From positions 62,001 to 126,000 of the forward strand of contig NZ_RPDI01000005.1 in the NCBI RefSeq assembly GCF_003917135.1: a DNA stretch of 64,000 bases, written 5' to 3'. The position numbers and the translations under genes were made by a program. This document shows, piece after piece, positions 24,481 through 32,650 of the stretch. Every line of letters begins with the position of its first letter. Position 1 is the stretch's first letter. The stretch is from Leucobacter chromiireducens. Its GTDB lineage: Bacteria; Actinomycetota; Actinomycetes; Actinomycetales; Microbacteriaceae. A model generated the notes under the pieces. The model saw only the letters and a program-made list of their open reading frames with translations. It was not told where the DNA came from and searched no databases.

Positions 24481-25704
24481 ATGACCACTACCGCGCCCAT
24501 CGCGCTCCCCCGCACCACCCCGCCAGGCCGCATGCGCATTGGCGGGCTCATCGCGCTGATGGCGATGAGTTTCCTGCTCGTCACCGCCGAGTTCCTGCCC
24601 AACGGCGTGCTCACCGAAATGGCCGCGAGCCTCGGCGTCACCCCAGGTCAAGCCGGGCAGACCGTCAGCATCACCGCGCTCGCCGGACTCATCGCCGCCC
24701 CCACGATCGGGCTCGTGTTTCCCCGCCTGGACCGCCGCGCCCTGCTCGCCGGCATGGCCGCGCTCGGCGCGGTGTCCAACCTGATTGTCGCGCTCGCGCC
24801 ATCGTTCCCGCTGATTCTCGCGTCGCGCTTCCTGCTCGGCGTCGCCATCAGCACGTTCTGGGCCATGTCGATCAGCGTCGCCGCGCAACTCGCAGGGCCC
24901 GAGCGGCTCGGCCGGGCCATCATGTTCACCTCGGCGGGCATGTCACTCGCCACCGTCGCCGGCGTGCCGCTCGGTGTCGCAGTGTCCGAGCTCGCAGACT
25001 GGCATCTCGCCTTCGCCGGGCTGAGCGTCGCGATGGCCATGCTCGCGGTGGTGGTGCGCGTCGTGCTCCCGCCGGTGCCGGCCGCACGCACGAGCAGCCT
25101 GGCCGCGCTGGGCCACACCTTCACGCGCCCCGGCATCGCGCTCGGCCTCATGGGGCACACGCTCGTGGTGTTCGGTCACTTCCTCGCGTACACCTACGTG
25201 CGGCTGGCGCTCGAGCGCGTCACGGTCGGGCCGGATGCCGTCCCCGTTGACGCGGGCACGATCGTCGTCCTGCTCGCGCTGTTCGGCGCTGGCGGGCTGA
25301 TCGGCAATGTGCTCGTCGGACTGATCGTTGATCGCTCGTTCGCCGCGCTGTCCGTGCTCGTGCCGCTCGCGATCGCTGCCGCCGTACTCACCACGCTGAC
25401 GCTTCCGCACGTGCTCTGGCTCGTCGGGGCCGCAGTCTTTGTCTGGGGCTTCTGCTTCGCGTCGTGGCTCATCGTCGTGAACACGTGGGTGGGCCACCGG
25501 CTGCCCGACCGGCTGGAGGCTGGCGGCACCCTCGTGGTGATGGGGTTTCAGGCGGCCATCACGCTGGCGGCCGGCCTCGGCGGCGTACTCATCGACGCGC
25601 TCGGCATCGCCTCAGGTTACGGGATCGGAGCCGCGCTCCTCATTGTCGGCGCGGTGCTCTTCGGGGTGTCCCACCGCCAGCGCGAGGGCACCACGCCGGT
25701 GTGA
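24481..25704 (+). CDS. MFS transporter, DHA1-type (AraJ/NepI-like)
   Basis: The 407-residue protein has 12 predicted membrane helices, an N-terminal helix with LLVTAEFLPNGVLTEMAASLGVTPGQAGQ, and the opposite-half ASWLIVVNTWVGHRLP, typical of the AraJ/PbuE/NepI exporter branch (purine nucleoside, sugar or drug efflux). The usual motif A is degenerate (FPRLDRRAL). The ATG was chosen since the frame upstream lies in repeats. It is convergent with an AraC-type regulator, whose gene it overlaps by 88 nt, and that regulator may control it. Confidence 0.87.
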   Translation: MTTTAPIALPRTTPPGRMRIGGLIALMAMSFLLVTAEFLPNGVLTEMAASLGVTPGQAGQTVSITALAGLIAAPTIGLVFPRLDRRALLAGMAALGAVSNLIVALAPSFPLILASRFLLGVAISTFWAMSISVAAQLAGPERLGRAIMFTSAGMSLATVAGVPLGVAVSELADWHLAFAGLSVAMAMLAVVVRVVLPPVPAARTSSLAALGHTFTRPGIALGLMGHTLVVFGHFLAYTYVRLALERVTVGPDAVPVDAGTIVVLLALFGAGGLIGNVLVGLIVDRSFAALSVLVPLAIAAAVLTTLTLPHVLWLVGAAVFVWGFCFASWLIVVNTWVGHRLPDRLEAGGTLVVMGFQAAITLAAGLGGVLIDALGIASGYGIGAALLIVGAVLFGVSHRQREGTTPV

Positions 25705-26564
25705 CGCCGGAAGGCGCGGCTGAACCCCTCGTCGGAGCCGTACCCCAGTTCGCGGGACACCTGCGACACCGGGGTGCCGGTCGCGAGCCGGCGCTTCGCG
25801 TCCTCCATGCGAATGCGCGCGAGGTACTGGCCGGGCGTCGCCCCGAGCGAATCCCGGAACCGGCGTGCAAACACCGACCGTGACATCGCGCCGAGCGCGG
25901 CAAGCGATTCCAGGGACCAGTCGCGGCCCGGCTCGTGATGGATCGCGGAGATCACCCGATCGAGCTGCGGATCGGACGCTCGCGCGGTCCAGCCGCGTGG
26001 CGCGCAGCCCGCGCCGTACCAGGAGCGCAGCACGGCGAGCAGCACCGTGCGGGCCATGAGCCGGCACACCACGCTGCTGCCGGCCGCGGGCGGGGATGCG
26101 TCGCCGCCGCGTCGCGTGGCCTCGACGATGCCCATGTTGCTGGCGAGCGCCGCACCCGCCGGATCCAACGCGGGGAAGCCGAGCAGAGTGAGCGGTTCGG
26201 GGAGCAGCTCGTGCAGGCGCTGCGCGGTCTCGCTGAGGTCGAGCGTCACGATCAGCACGGTGGTGTCGCACGCCGCCTCAAACGAGTGCGCCGCCCGGCC
26301 GAGCGTCACGACCGCGGAGCCAGCTTCGAACCCGGCAGCCGGCGCGCCCGGTACCGTGGTGACGCGCCCGTGCTCGCGGGCGACCGTGCACGACGGCGCG
26401 GCCGCGCCGCGCAGCTCCCCAGCGAGCACGTAGATAAGCGTGGTCACCCCGGCGATGGCGCGCACGCGCTGGTGGGCGGCGAGTTCCCGCCGCTCGGTGC
26501 GACGCACGGTGAGGTCGACGTCTTCGAGCAGGCGATCGAATGCTGTGGTCTCTGGCTCGGTCAC
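25617..26564 (-). CDS. AraC-family transcriptional regulator
   Basis: The 315-residue protein has an N-terminal cupin-like ligand domain (AraC_binding_2/6 type, about 1-190) and a C-terminal double helix-turn-helix: SLESLAALGAMSRSVFARRFRDSLGATPGQYLARIRMEDAKRRLATG then VSQVSRELGYGSDEGFSRAFRRHTGVVPSRWR. It starts at GTG. The extra C-terminal 20 residues after the AraC domain are encoded by DNA that is also the end of the MFS gene, so the overlap is a product of a late stop codon. The MFS gene is the likely target. Confidence 0.87.
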   Translation of the reverse strand: MTEPETTAFDRLLEDVDLTVRRTERRELAAHQRVRAIAGVTTLIYVLAGELRGAAAPSCTVAREHGRVTTVPGAPAAGFEAGSAVVTLGRAAHSFEAACDTTVLIVTLDLSETAQRLHELLPEPLTLLGFPALDPAGAALASNMGIVEATRRGGDASPPAAGSSVVCRLMARTVLLAVLRSWYGAGCAPRGWTARASDPQLDRVISAIHHEPGRDWSLESLAALGAMSRSVFARRFRDSLGATPGQYLARIRMEDAKRRLATGTPVSQVSRELGYGSDEGFSRAFRRHTGVVPSRWRWDTPKSTAPTMRSAAPIP

Positions 26565-26622
26565 CCTTCGTACAACGGGAGGGCGCCGCGCGCTATTCCG
26601 CGCGGCACGCCACTCCTGAATT

Positions 26623-26680
26623 GCGGCGACTCTGCGCCAGTATCCACTGCGGATTGGGGATCAAACTCACACAAAATGAG
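26623..26680. repeat. Degenerate palindromic repeat of the 15.4-kb family
   Basis: Read on the minus strand it begins CTCATTTTGTGTGAGTTTGATCC, close to the outer end consensus CTCATTTAGTG followed by GTTTGATCC, and finishes GCAGAGTCGCCGC. The arms no longer pair well. It fills the gap between the AraC and GNAT genes. Confidence 0.5.
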
Positions 26681-26682
26681 GC

Positions 26683-27150
26683 TTAGCCACGGGGGCCGGG
26701 CACGCGCGCCGCGAACTCCGTCATGCCGTCGCTCAGGCCGCGGTTCTCCCAGCCGAGCGCGGTGAAGAAGGCGTGCGCCTCGGGATTGTCCAGATCGACG
26801 TAGGACACCCACTCGCCGCCGCCTGGGTGCTCCGGCCAGGCGAGCGCTGCGGCGAGCGCGCGGCGCCCGATCCCCTGGCCGCGGCGCGCGGGGTCAACCG
26901 CGAGATCCGAGACGGTGTGCGCGTGCGCGTCGTCCCCCCAGACGCAGCCGACGAGCGCGAGCGGCCCCGCGAGATCCCCAGCGTCGCTCACCACGAGTTC
27001 CACCCCCGTCTCGTCGGCGAGCACGTGCGCGAGCCAGTCCTCGTCGAGCGGCCCGAGCTCGGCGTTCAGCTTGGGATCGGTGAACCACTCCTGGATCCAC
27101 TCCCAGTCGGCCGCACGCATGCGCCGAACGCGCAGGAGTTCCCCGCTCAC
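26683..27150 (-). CDS. GNAT-family N-acetyltransferase
   Basis: The 155-residue protein has GNAT motifs: N-terminal VRRMRAADWEWIQEWF, motif A VDPARRGQGIGRRALAAAL (acetyl-CoA pyrophosphate loop RRGQGIG) and motif B NPEAHAFFTALGWENRG. The substrate is unknown. It starts at GTG overlapping the CstR-like stop by 4 nt, so it is made together with the persulfide sensor. That link suggests regulation by sulfide stress, although its chemical role there is not known. Confidence 0.88.
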   Translation of the reverse strand: MSGELLRVRRMRAADWEWIQEWFTDPKLNAELGPLDEDWLAHVLADETGVELVVSDAGDLAGPLALVGCVWGDDAHAHTVSDLAVDPARRGQGIGRRALAAALAWPEHPGGGEWVSYVDLDNPEAHAFFTALGWENRGLSDGMTEFAARVPGPRG

Positions 27151-27455
27151 GCGAGCGAGAGGAAGAGCTTCTCGAGCTCCTCCGGGTCGGCGGCGCCCGG
27201 GGCGTCGGGATCCTCCAGGCAGTCGCGCAGCGCGCTCGAGATGACCAGGAAGCCCGCGCGATCCAGAGCCTTCGACACCGCGGAGAGCTGCTGCACGACG
27301 TCGCGGCAGTGCGCGTCCTGTTCGACGGCATCGATCACGGCCGCGAGCTGGCCGTGCGCGCGGCGCAGCCGGTTCACGACCTTGCGCTTGGACTCGGGAT
27401 CGTGTGCGACGGCGACGCCCCCCGCCGCCGTGGTCTCTGCGCGCTGCTCAGCCAT
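27147..27455 (-). CDS. cstR: CstR-type (CsoR-family) persulfide-sensing repressor
   Basis: The 102-residue CsoR-family all-helical repressor starts at the ATG at 27455. Cys50 (DAHCRDVV) and Cys79 (LRDCLE) are at the spacing of the family's metal site, but the intervening position where copper-sensing CsoR has His is Ala75. A Cys pair without His is the mark of CstR, which forms di/trisulfide crosslinks in response to sulfide or persulfide. Its operators (27493, 27529) and the adjacent CstB-like enzyme fit this. The longer frame in front reads through the operators. Confidence 0.88.
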   Translation of the reverse strand: MAEQRAETTAAGGVAVAHDPESKRKVVNRLRRAHGQLAAVIDAVEQDAHCRDVVQQLSAVSKALDRAGFLVISSALRDCLEDPDAPGAADPEELEKLFLSLA

Positions 27456-27492
27456 GTTCCGGCCCCTCTCATCAGTCAGGTTGACATCAACT

Positions 27493-27508
27493 ATACCCCC
27501 GGGGGTAT
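27493..27508. promoter_or_regulatory. CstR/CsoR-family operator 1
   Basis: Perfect 16-bp palindrome ATACCCCCGGGGGTAT, the G-tract type recognised by CsoR/CstR tetramers. It lies 38 nt upstream of the cstR start, in the divergent promoter region, close to TTGACA at 27481. Confidence 0.9.
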
Positions 27509-27528
27509 CATTGCGACCACCCCCGAAA

Positions 27529-27544
27529 ATACCCCCGGGGGTAT
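27529..27544. promoter_or_regulatory. CstR/CsoR-family operator 2
   Basis: Identical palindrome ATACCCCCGGGGGTAT, centred 36 bp from operator 1 (about 3.4 turns) and 26 nt before the small Cys-rich gene. TTGACA (27481) would give a -35 for rightward transcription through operator 1. Confidence 0.9.
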
Positions 27545-27569
27545 CCACGACGAGATTGGAAGTCAGCCC

Positions 27570-27755
27570 ATGTGCCGTCCCACCACCTGTTCCACCTGCC
27601 AGCGCACCACCTGGGCCGGCTGCGGCCAGCACGTCGCCGCGGTCAAAGCGAGCGTGCCGCGCGGCGAGTGGTGCGACGGCACGCACTCCCCCGCAGAGAT
27701 CGCGCAGGCCAAGGCCGAACGTCCCGGCTTCCTCGGCCGACTGCTCGGCCGCTAA
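27570..27755 (+). CDS. Small Cys-rich protein (61 aa) in the persulfide locus
   Basis: A 61-residue protein beginning MCRPTTCSTCQRTTWAGCGQHV, with Cys at positions 2, 7, 10, 18 and 35. The Cys-x2-Cys and GCGxH pattern suggests a zinc-ribbon-like site or thiol carrier. It is the first gene right of the two CstR operators and 43 nt ahead of the CstB-like gene, so it is presumably induced by persulfide. No family name comes to mind. The only defined start is ATG 27570, with a weak ribosome-binding site. Confidence 0.8.
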   Translation: MCRPTTCSTCQRTTWAGCGQHVAAVKASVPRGEWCDGTHSPAEIAQAKAERPGFLGRLLGR

Positions 27756-27798
27756 GCCGCACACCCCACCGCATCGAGAACCCAGGAAGAGGCCACCC

Positions 27799-29223
27799 AT
27801 GCTGCTGGAACGCATGTACGACGACGACCTCGCGCAGGCGAGCTACCTGATCGGCTGCCAGGCCACGGGCGAGGCACTGCTCGTTGATCCACGCCGCGAC
27901 ACCGCGGAGGCACTCGCGCTCGCCGCAGCGCACGGCATGCGCATCACCGCGGTCGCCGAGACACACATCCACGCCGACTACCTCTCCGGCACCCGCGAGA
28001 TCGCTGCGCGCACCGGCGCGCAGATGTATGTCTCCGCGGAGGGCGGGCCCGACTGGCAGTACGGCGCCGAGTTCGCCGGGGCGGTGCGGCTCCACGGCGG
28101 CGATGAGATCCGGATCGGCAACCTCACCGTCACCGCGCTGCACACGCCGGGCCACACCCCCGAGCACCTCGCGTACCTCGTGACCGACGGCGCACAGGCC
28201 TCCGAGCCCGGCTTCCTGCTGAGCGGCGACTTCGTGTTTGTCGGCGACGTGGGGCGCCCCGATCTGCTCGACGAGGTGGAGGCGACCACCGACTCCAGAT
28301 TCGCGGGCGCGCGCGATCTCTTCGCGAGCCTGCGTGACCGCTTCCTCACACTCCCCGACTACGTGCAGGTACTGCCGGGCCACGGCTCGGGATCGGCGTG
28401 CGGCAAGGCGCTCGGCGCCGTGCCGAGCACCTCGGTGGGGTACGAGCGACGCTTCGCCTGGTGGGCACCGTTCCTCGCGGCGAACGACGAGGAGGGCTTC
28501 GTCGCGGAACTCCTGTCCGGCCAGCCCGACGCGCACGCCTACTTCGCTCGCATGAAGCGCGAGAACCGGCTTGGGCCGGCGCTGCTCGACGACGCGGCGC
28601 TCGACGAGTCCGGCGAGCTCACCGAGCTCACCTCCGCTGCGCTGCGCGAGGAACTCGCCGCGGACCGCGCGATCCTGATCGATACGAGGGACGCCTCGCT
28701 CGTGCGCGCCGGCACGGTGCCCGGTAGCCTGAACATCCCCGGCCCCGCGAAGGCGGCAAGCTACGGCGCGTGGGCCCTCGATCCCGATCGGGAGACGCGG
28801 CCGCTCGTGGTGCTCGCGGCGAGCGCCACCGAGGCGACGGAGTTCCGCGCACACGCCGTGCGCGTTGGCATCGACACGGTGGCGGGGTTCGTGCGTTCGC
28901 TCGATGGACTGCCGCTCGCGCCGGTGCCGAGCGTGACGCCGGCGGAGCTCGCCGACTTCCCGCACGTCCAGCTCCTCGATGTGCGCGGCCGCGCTGAGTA
29001 CGCCGATGGCCACATCCCCGGCGCGGTGCAGCTGTCGGCCGGTCGCGCGCTCTGGAACCTCGACGGGTTGGCTGCCGGAGGCACCATCGTGGCGCACTGC
29101 CGCAGCGGCGTGCGGGTCAGCGTGATCGCGAGCGCACTGCGCCGCGAGGGCTTCGACGTGGTCGAGCTCGCGGGCAGCTATCTCGGCTGGCTGGCGCACG
29201 AGGAGTCAGCACAGCCGAGATAG
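27799..29223 (+). CDS. cstB: CstB-like persulfide dioxygenase/sulfurtransferase (MBL fold plus two rhodanese domains)
   Basis: The 474-residue protein has an N-terminal metallo-beta-lactamase-fold persulfide dioxygenase domain (about 1-240): ETHIHADYLSG, HTPGHTPEHLAYL, SGDFVFVGDVGRPDLL. A first rhodanese-like domain without catalytic Cys (about 285-375) and a C-terminal rhodanese with active-site Cys434 in AHCRSGVR follow. This is the domain order of CstB, which oxidises low-molecular-weight persulfides to thiosulfate. Expected HxHxDH reads HIHADY; an HxHxD-Tyr form does not remove the His/His/Asp iron ligands known for ETHE1. GGAAGAGG precedes the ATG. Confidence 0.88.
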   Translation: MLLERMYDDDLAQASYLIGCQATGEALLVDPRRDTAEALALAAAHGMRITAVAETHIHADYLSGTREIAARTGAQMYVSAEGGPDWQYGAEFAGAVRLHGGDEIRIGNLTVTALHTPGHTPEHLAYLVTDGAQASEPGFLLSGDFVFVGDVGRPDLLDEVEATTDSRFAGARDLFASLRDRFLTLPDYVQVLPGHGSGSACGKALGAVPSTSVGYERRFAWWAPFLAANDEEGFVAELLSGQPDAHAYFARMKRENRLGPALLDDAALDESGELTELTSAALREELAADRAILIDTRDASLVRAGTVPGSLNIPGPAKAASYGAWALDPDRETRPLVVLAASATEATEFRAHAVRVGIDTVAGFVRSLDGLPLAPVPSVTPAELADFPHVQLLDVRGRAEYADGHIPGAVQLSAGRALWNLDGLAAGGTIVAHCRSGVRVSVIASALRREGFDVVELAGSYLGWLAHEESAQPR

Positions 29224-29239
29224 TCCCGGCAGGGGGCCG

Positions 29240-30271
29240 CTACTCCCCCGCGAGTTCCTCGAGCGCGCGCTTCGCCCCCGCGTTCAGCGGCACCGGATCG
29301 GTATCGAGCGCGCGCTCGGCGTCGAGCTCCGTCGCCGACGAGTGCACCTTCGCGAGTGCGTCAATGTTGCTCCACACGGTGCGGTCGATCGCGCATGCGG
29401 TCTCGTCGTCGAAGTCGTCGCGGACGAGCAGCATGTTGGCCACGACAATCGTCGGCACGTCGGCGGCAAGCCCGTATGTCTCCGCGGCGATGGTGCCGGC
29501 GGTGTACGCGGGGTTGAGGTCCGCCATCTTCGGCAGCGCGGGAGTGATGTCGATGAACTCGACGGTGTCGGCGTTCGCAGTGAACAGCTCGGTGAGGTTC
29601 GGGGTGGGCAGGCCACCCGACCAGAACACCGCGTCGAGGCTTCCATTGACGAGCCCGTCAATACTCGTTGAGAGGTCGAGGCGCTGGGAGTTGACGTCGA
29701 CAGTGGGGTCGAGCCCAGCGCTCTCGAGGAGGCGAAGGGCGATCACCTCGGTGCCCGACTTGGGCGAACCGGTCGACACGGTCTTCCCGCGCATGTCCTC
29801 GAGCGAGCTGATCCCTGCCCCCTTGCGCACCACGACCTGGGTGTAGTTGGAGTGGATCACGCCGAGCGCCTCGATCGGCTGCGGGCCGTCGAAGACCCCA
29901 CCACCGGTCGCAGCGTCGGCCGCGGTGTCGGCGAGCGAGAATGCGACGTCGTAGTCGCCGTTGACCAGCTGCTCGATATTCTGCACCGACGCGCCCGTCT
30001 CCGATGCCGTTGCGCGCAGCGGGGTCTCCGCGCTCAGCAGGTTCGTGATCGCGCCGCCGAGCACGTAGTACACCCCGGTGGAGTTGCCGGTGGCGACTTT
30101 CAGCTGCCCGGCTGGGGCCTCGCAGCTGCCCGCGGCCGCGCCGGCGCTGTCACTGCTGCTCCCTGCTTCGCCGCGGGGTTGCTGGCCGCCGCACGCGGTG
30201 AGTGACGCTGCGGCCAGCGCGAGCCCCGCGATGCTGAGGGCGACGCGGGTGGATCGTGAGTGAGTGAACAT
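29240..30271 (-). CDS. TRAP transporter substrate-binding protein, TAXI family
   Basis: The 343-residue lipoprotein (lipobox LTAC) is of the TAXI family: KVATGNSTGVYYVLGGAITNLL, TASETGASVQNIEQLVNGDYDVAFSLADTA, STGSPKSGTEVIALRLLES, DGLVNGSLDAVFWSGGLPTPNL. It binds a substrate outside the cell (relatives bind glutamate, glutamine or dicarboxylates) and passes it to the TRAP permease encoded just upstream on the same strand. AAAGGAG precedes the ATG. It follows the permease gene by 71 nt. It is convergent with the CstB-like gene (16-nt gap). Confidence 0.92.
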   Translation of the reverse strand: MFTHSRSTRVALSIAGLALAAASLTACGGQQPRGEAGSSSDSAGAAAGSCEAPAGQLKVATGNSTGVYYVLGGAITNLLSAETPLRATASETGASVQNIEQLVNGDYDVAFSLADTAADAATGGGVFDGPQPIEALGVIHSNYTQVVVRKGAGISSLEDMRGKTVSTGSPKSGTEVIALRLLESAGLDPTVDVNSQRLDLSTSIDGLVNGSLDAVFWSGGLPTPNLTELFTANADTVEFIDITPALPKMADLNPAYTAGTIAAETYGLAADVPTIVVANMLLVRDDFDDETACAIDRTVWSNIDALAKVHSSATELDAERALDTDPVPLNAGAKRALEELAGE

Positions 30272-30342
30272 GTGGTGCTCCTTTGATCGTGGGACAGGGG
30301 TCAGTCTGCGGTCTTCGGGTCCCGGGGCCCGGCGCTGCTGGA

Positions 30343-32526
30343 TCAGGCGAGCGATGCGGGGACGCGCTGCCTGCGCGGTGCTGGACTGCCAATCGCGCTG
30401 TCCGGGTCGCGGCGCACCCTGGCGTAGTTGATCGCGGCGGCGATCGCCACGATGACGATGCCGGTGATGATCGACGGCGCCTCCAGGTAGAGGCAGAAGA
30501 TCGCACCGATCACGAAGAGCACTCGCTCGGGCCAATAGGCCCGCCCGAACGCCCAGCCGCCGGTTGCCGCAGCGAGCGCGGCGACCGCGAAGAGCGAGAC
30601 CGCGGTGACCCAGAGCGTGGTCCCCCACTCGCCGTTCAAGAGCAGGCTGCCGCCAGCCGGGGTGAGCACGAAGGCGAGCGGGGCGAGGAAAGCTGGCAGG
30701 GCGTACTTCATCGCCTGCCACATGGTTTTCATCGTGGCCCCGCCGGTGAGGGCCGCGGCGGCGACCGCCGCGAGCGCGGTGGGGGGCGACACCTCGGAGA
30801 GCACCGCGTAGTAGAAGATGAACATCGCAACCTCGGGGCGCTCAACGCCCAGGGAGATGAGTGCTGGCCCGATGATCACCCACGAGATGATGAACGAGGC
30901 CGTGACCGGCACCGCGAGCCCGAGGAGCGTGATCGCGACTGCAGCGAGGAGCGCGGTAACGATGAGAATGATCTGCGGGTTACTGCTCACGGCTTCCCCC
31001 GCCGCAACGAGCATCTGCGCAAAGGTGAGCCCGACACCAGTCTTCACGATGACGCTGGTGATGATTCCGGCGGCCGCGCACACCGCAACCACGGGGATCG
31101 AGGCGCGCACACCATTCGCGAGGGCACCGTAGAGCGCGGCAGCATAGTCGGCAAGCGCGGCGGGCAGCGGCTTCGCTGTCGCGTCCTCGTCGAGCGGGTC
31201 ACGGCGAGACACCACGCGCTCGATCAGGCCAAACAGCGCGGCAACGCCCGTCGCGTAGACGATCGCGCGAAACGGCGGGAGGCCGAGCGCGAGGAACACC
31301 ACGATCACGGCGAGCGAGAGGAAGTGATAGCCGAATCGGGTGAAGAGGTCCCAGGAGCGGTGCTTCGAGGCCTCAACCGGACGGGTGGAGAAGCGGCGCG
31401 CATCGATCTCGACGGCGACGAAGATCCCCGCATAGTAGAGGATCGTCGGCACGATCGCCCAGATCATCACCTCAAGGTAGGAGACGCCGAGGTACTCAGC
31501 GATGATGAAGGCCGCGGCACCCAGCGTCGGCGGGGACAGGATCGCGCCGATGCCCGCCGCCGCGAGCATGCCGCCGGCGTTCTCACGCGGGTACCCCGCC
31601 TTGCGCAGGATCGGCCAGGCGAGCGAGCCGAGCGTCACGGCGGTCGCCGTGCCGGACCCCGAGACGGTGCCGAGCAGGAAACCGCTCGTGACGACCGTGC
31701 GCCCTGCCGCCGAGCGTGACTTGTGAAAGAGCGAGAAGGAGAAGTTCACGAAGAACCTGCCGGCGCCGGTGGCTGCGAGCACCTGGCCGTAGAAGATGAA
31801 CAGCACGATGTAGGTTGCGGCGACGCTCAGCGGTGTGCCGAAGAAGCCGGACTGATCGTTGTAGAAGCCATTGATGATCTGGCTGAAGCTCACCCCGCCG
31901 TGGCTGATCGACCAGTTCAGCGGCAGGTAGCCGCCGTAATAGGCGAAGAGGAAGAACACGACGCAGAAGATCGGGAGCACGAGCCCGGTCGTACGCCTGG
32001 TCGCCTCCAGCACCAGCAGTGTGAGCAGCGCTCCCGCGATGATGTCGATGGTGGCGAGGGTGCCCTGCCGATCCAGGAACGCATCGAAGCCGCCCCCGCC
32101 GTCGCCGATCACGATGGGCAGGATCGGGTAGGTGCACACGATCGCCGCGATCACGGTGAGGGCGATGTCGAACCACCCGGGGACGTCGCGCTTGCCCGAC
32201 GCGACGGTCGCTCGCGTCCGCCCGCGGTAGAGCAAGAACGTGAGCGGCAGCGTTGCGGAGAGGAACGCGATCAGCGAGAACTGAGTGCCCTGCCGCAGCG
32301 GAAAGAACACCTGATAGAGCACGAACCCTGCGACGAGAAAGCAGTACGCCATGACCACTCGCTCAAACGTCTGGGGAAGCTTGCGCGACGGCAACTCCTC
32401 GTCGTACTCGGTGATGATGTCCTCCGGCACCGGCACATTCGTGGTGGGCGGGGCATCGCGCAGGGCAATCGGCCCTGATTCGTCTGGGGCGGGGTCGCCC
32501 GTACGCACTACATCCTTGGAGTTCAT
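30343..32526 (-). CDS. TRAP transporter permease, fused DctQ-like/DctM (TAXI type)
   Basis: The 727-residue protein fuses a small four-helix part (about 60-165) to a large DctM-like part of about twelve or more helices. TRAP marks include GTVSGSGTATAVTLGSLAWPILRKAGYPRENAGGMLAAAGIGAILSPPTLGAAAF. Substrate import would be driven by the Na+ or H+ gradient. The ATG at 32526 was chosen; the frame extends slightly further upstream. The promoter region is shared with the divergent response regulator (124 nt), suggesting that the two-component system controls this transporter. Confidence 0.92.
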   Translation of the reverse strand: MNSKDVVRTGDPAPDESGPIALRDAPPTTNVPVPEDIITEYDEELPSRKLPQTFERVVMAYCFLVAGFVLYQVFFPLRQGTQFSLIAFLSATLPLTFLLYRGRTRATVASGKRDVPGWFDIALTVIAAIVCTYPILPIVIGDGGGGFDAFLDRQGTLATIDIIAGALLTLLVLEATRRTTGLVLPIFCVVFFLFAYYGGYLPLNWSISHGGVSFSQIINGFYNDQSGFFGTPLSVAATYIVLFIFYGQVLAATGAGRFFVNFSFSLFHKSRSAAGRTVVTSGFLLGTVSGSGTATAVTLGSLAWPILRKAGYPRENAGGMLAAAGIGAILSPPTLGAAAFIIAEYLGVSYLEVMIWAIVPTILYYAGIFVAVEIDARRFSTRPVEASKHRSWDLFTRFGYHFLSLAVIVVFLALGLPPFRAIVYATGVAALFGLIERVVSRRDPLDEDATAKPLPAALADYAAALYGALANGVRASIPVVAVCAAAGIITSVIVKTGVGLTFAQMLVAAGEAVSSNPQIILIVTALLAAVAITLLGLAVPVTASFIISWVIIGPALISLGVERPEVAMFIFYYAVLSEVSPPTALAAVAAAALTGGATMKTMWQAMKYALPAFLAPLAFVLTPAGGSLLLNGEWGTTLWVTAVSLFAVAALAAATGGWAFGRAYWPERVLFVIGAIFCLYLEAPSIITGIVIVAIAAAINYARVRRDPDSAIGSPAPRRQRVPASLA

Positions 32527-32542
32527 ACCGGGCACGCTAACC

Positions 32543-32597
32543 CGCAATTGCGTTGCCGGGATGTGGCGCTGCGCAATCCTTACGCTCCCTTAACGCT
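32543..32597. promoter_or_regulatory. Repeats in the TRAP/response-regulator divergent promoter
   Basis: A 10-bp palindrome CGCAATTGCG (32543-32552), the related GCGCAAT (32571), and two direct repeats TACGCT and AACGCT (32581 and 32592, spaced 11 bp) fill the 124-nt gap. OmpR-type regulators often bind direct repeats spaced about 10-11 bp, so the latter pair is a plausible binding site. Confidence 0.45.
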
Positions 32598-32650
32598 TCT
32601 CACCACTCAAGGAGAAGCGGGACTGGCTGCGCGTTGCCTACGCTGAGGGA

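Noticed and set aside
27493-27544. Copper-responsive CsoR operators
   Set aside because: The operator alone fits CsoR and CstR alike, but the regulator has Ala instead of the copper-ligand His and the operon encodes a persulfide enzyme, so CstR is preferred.
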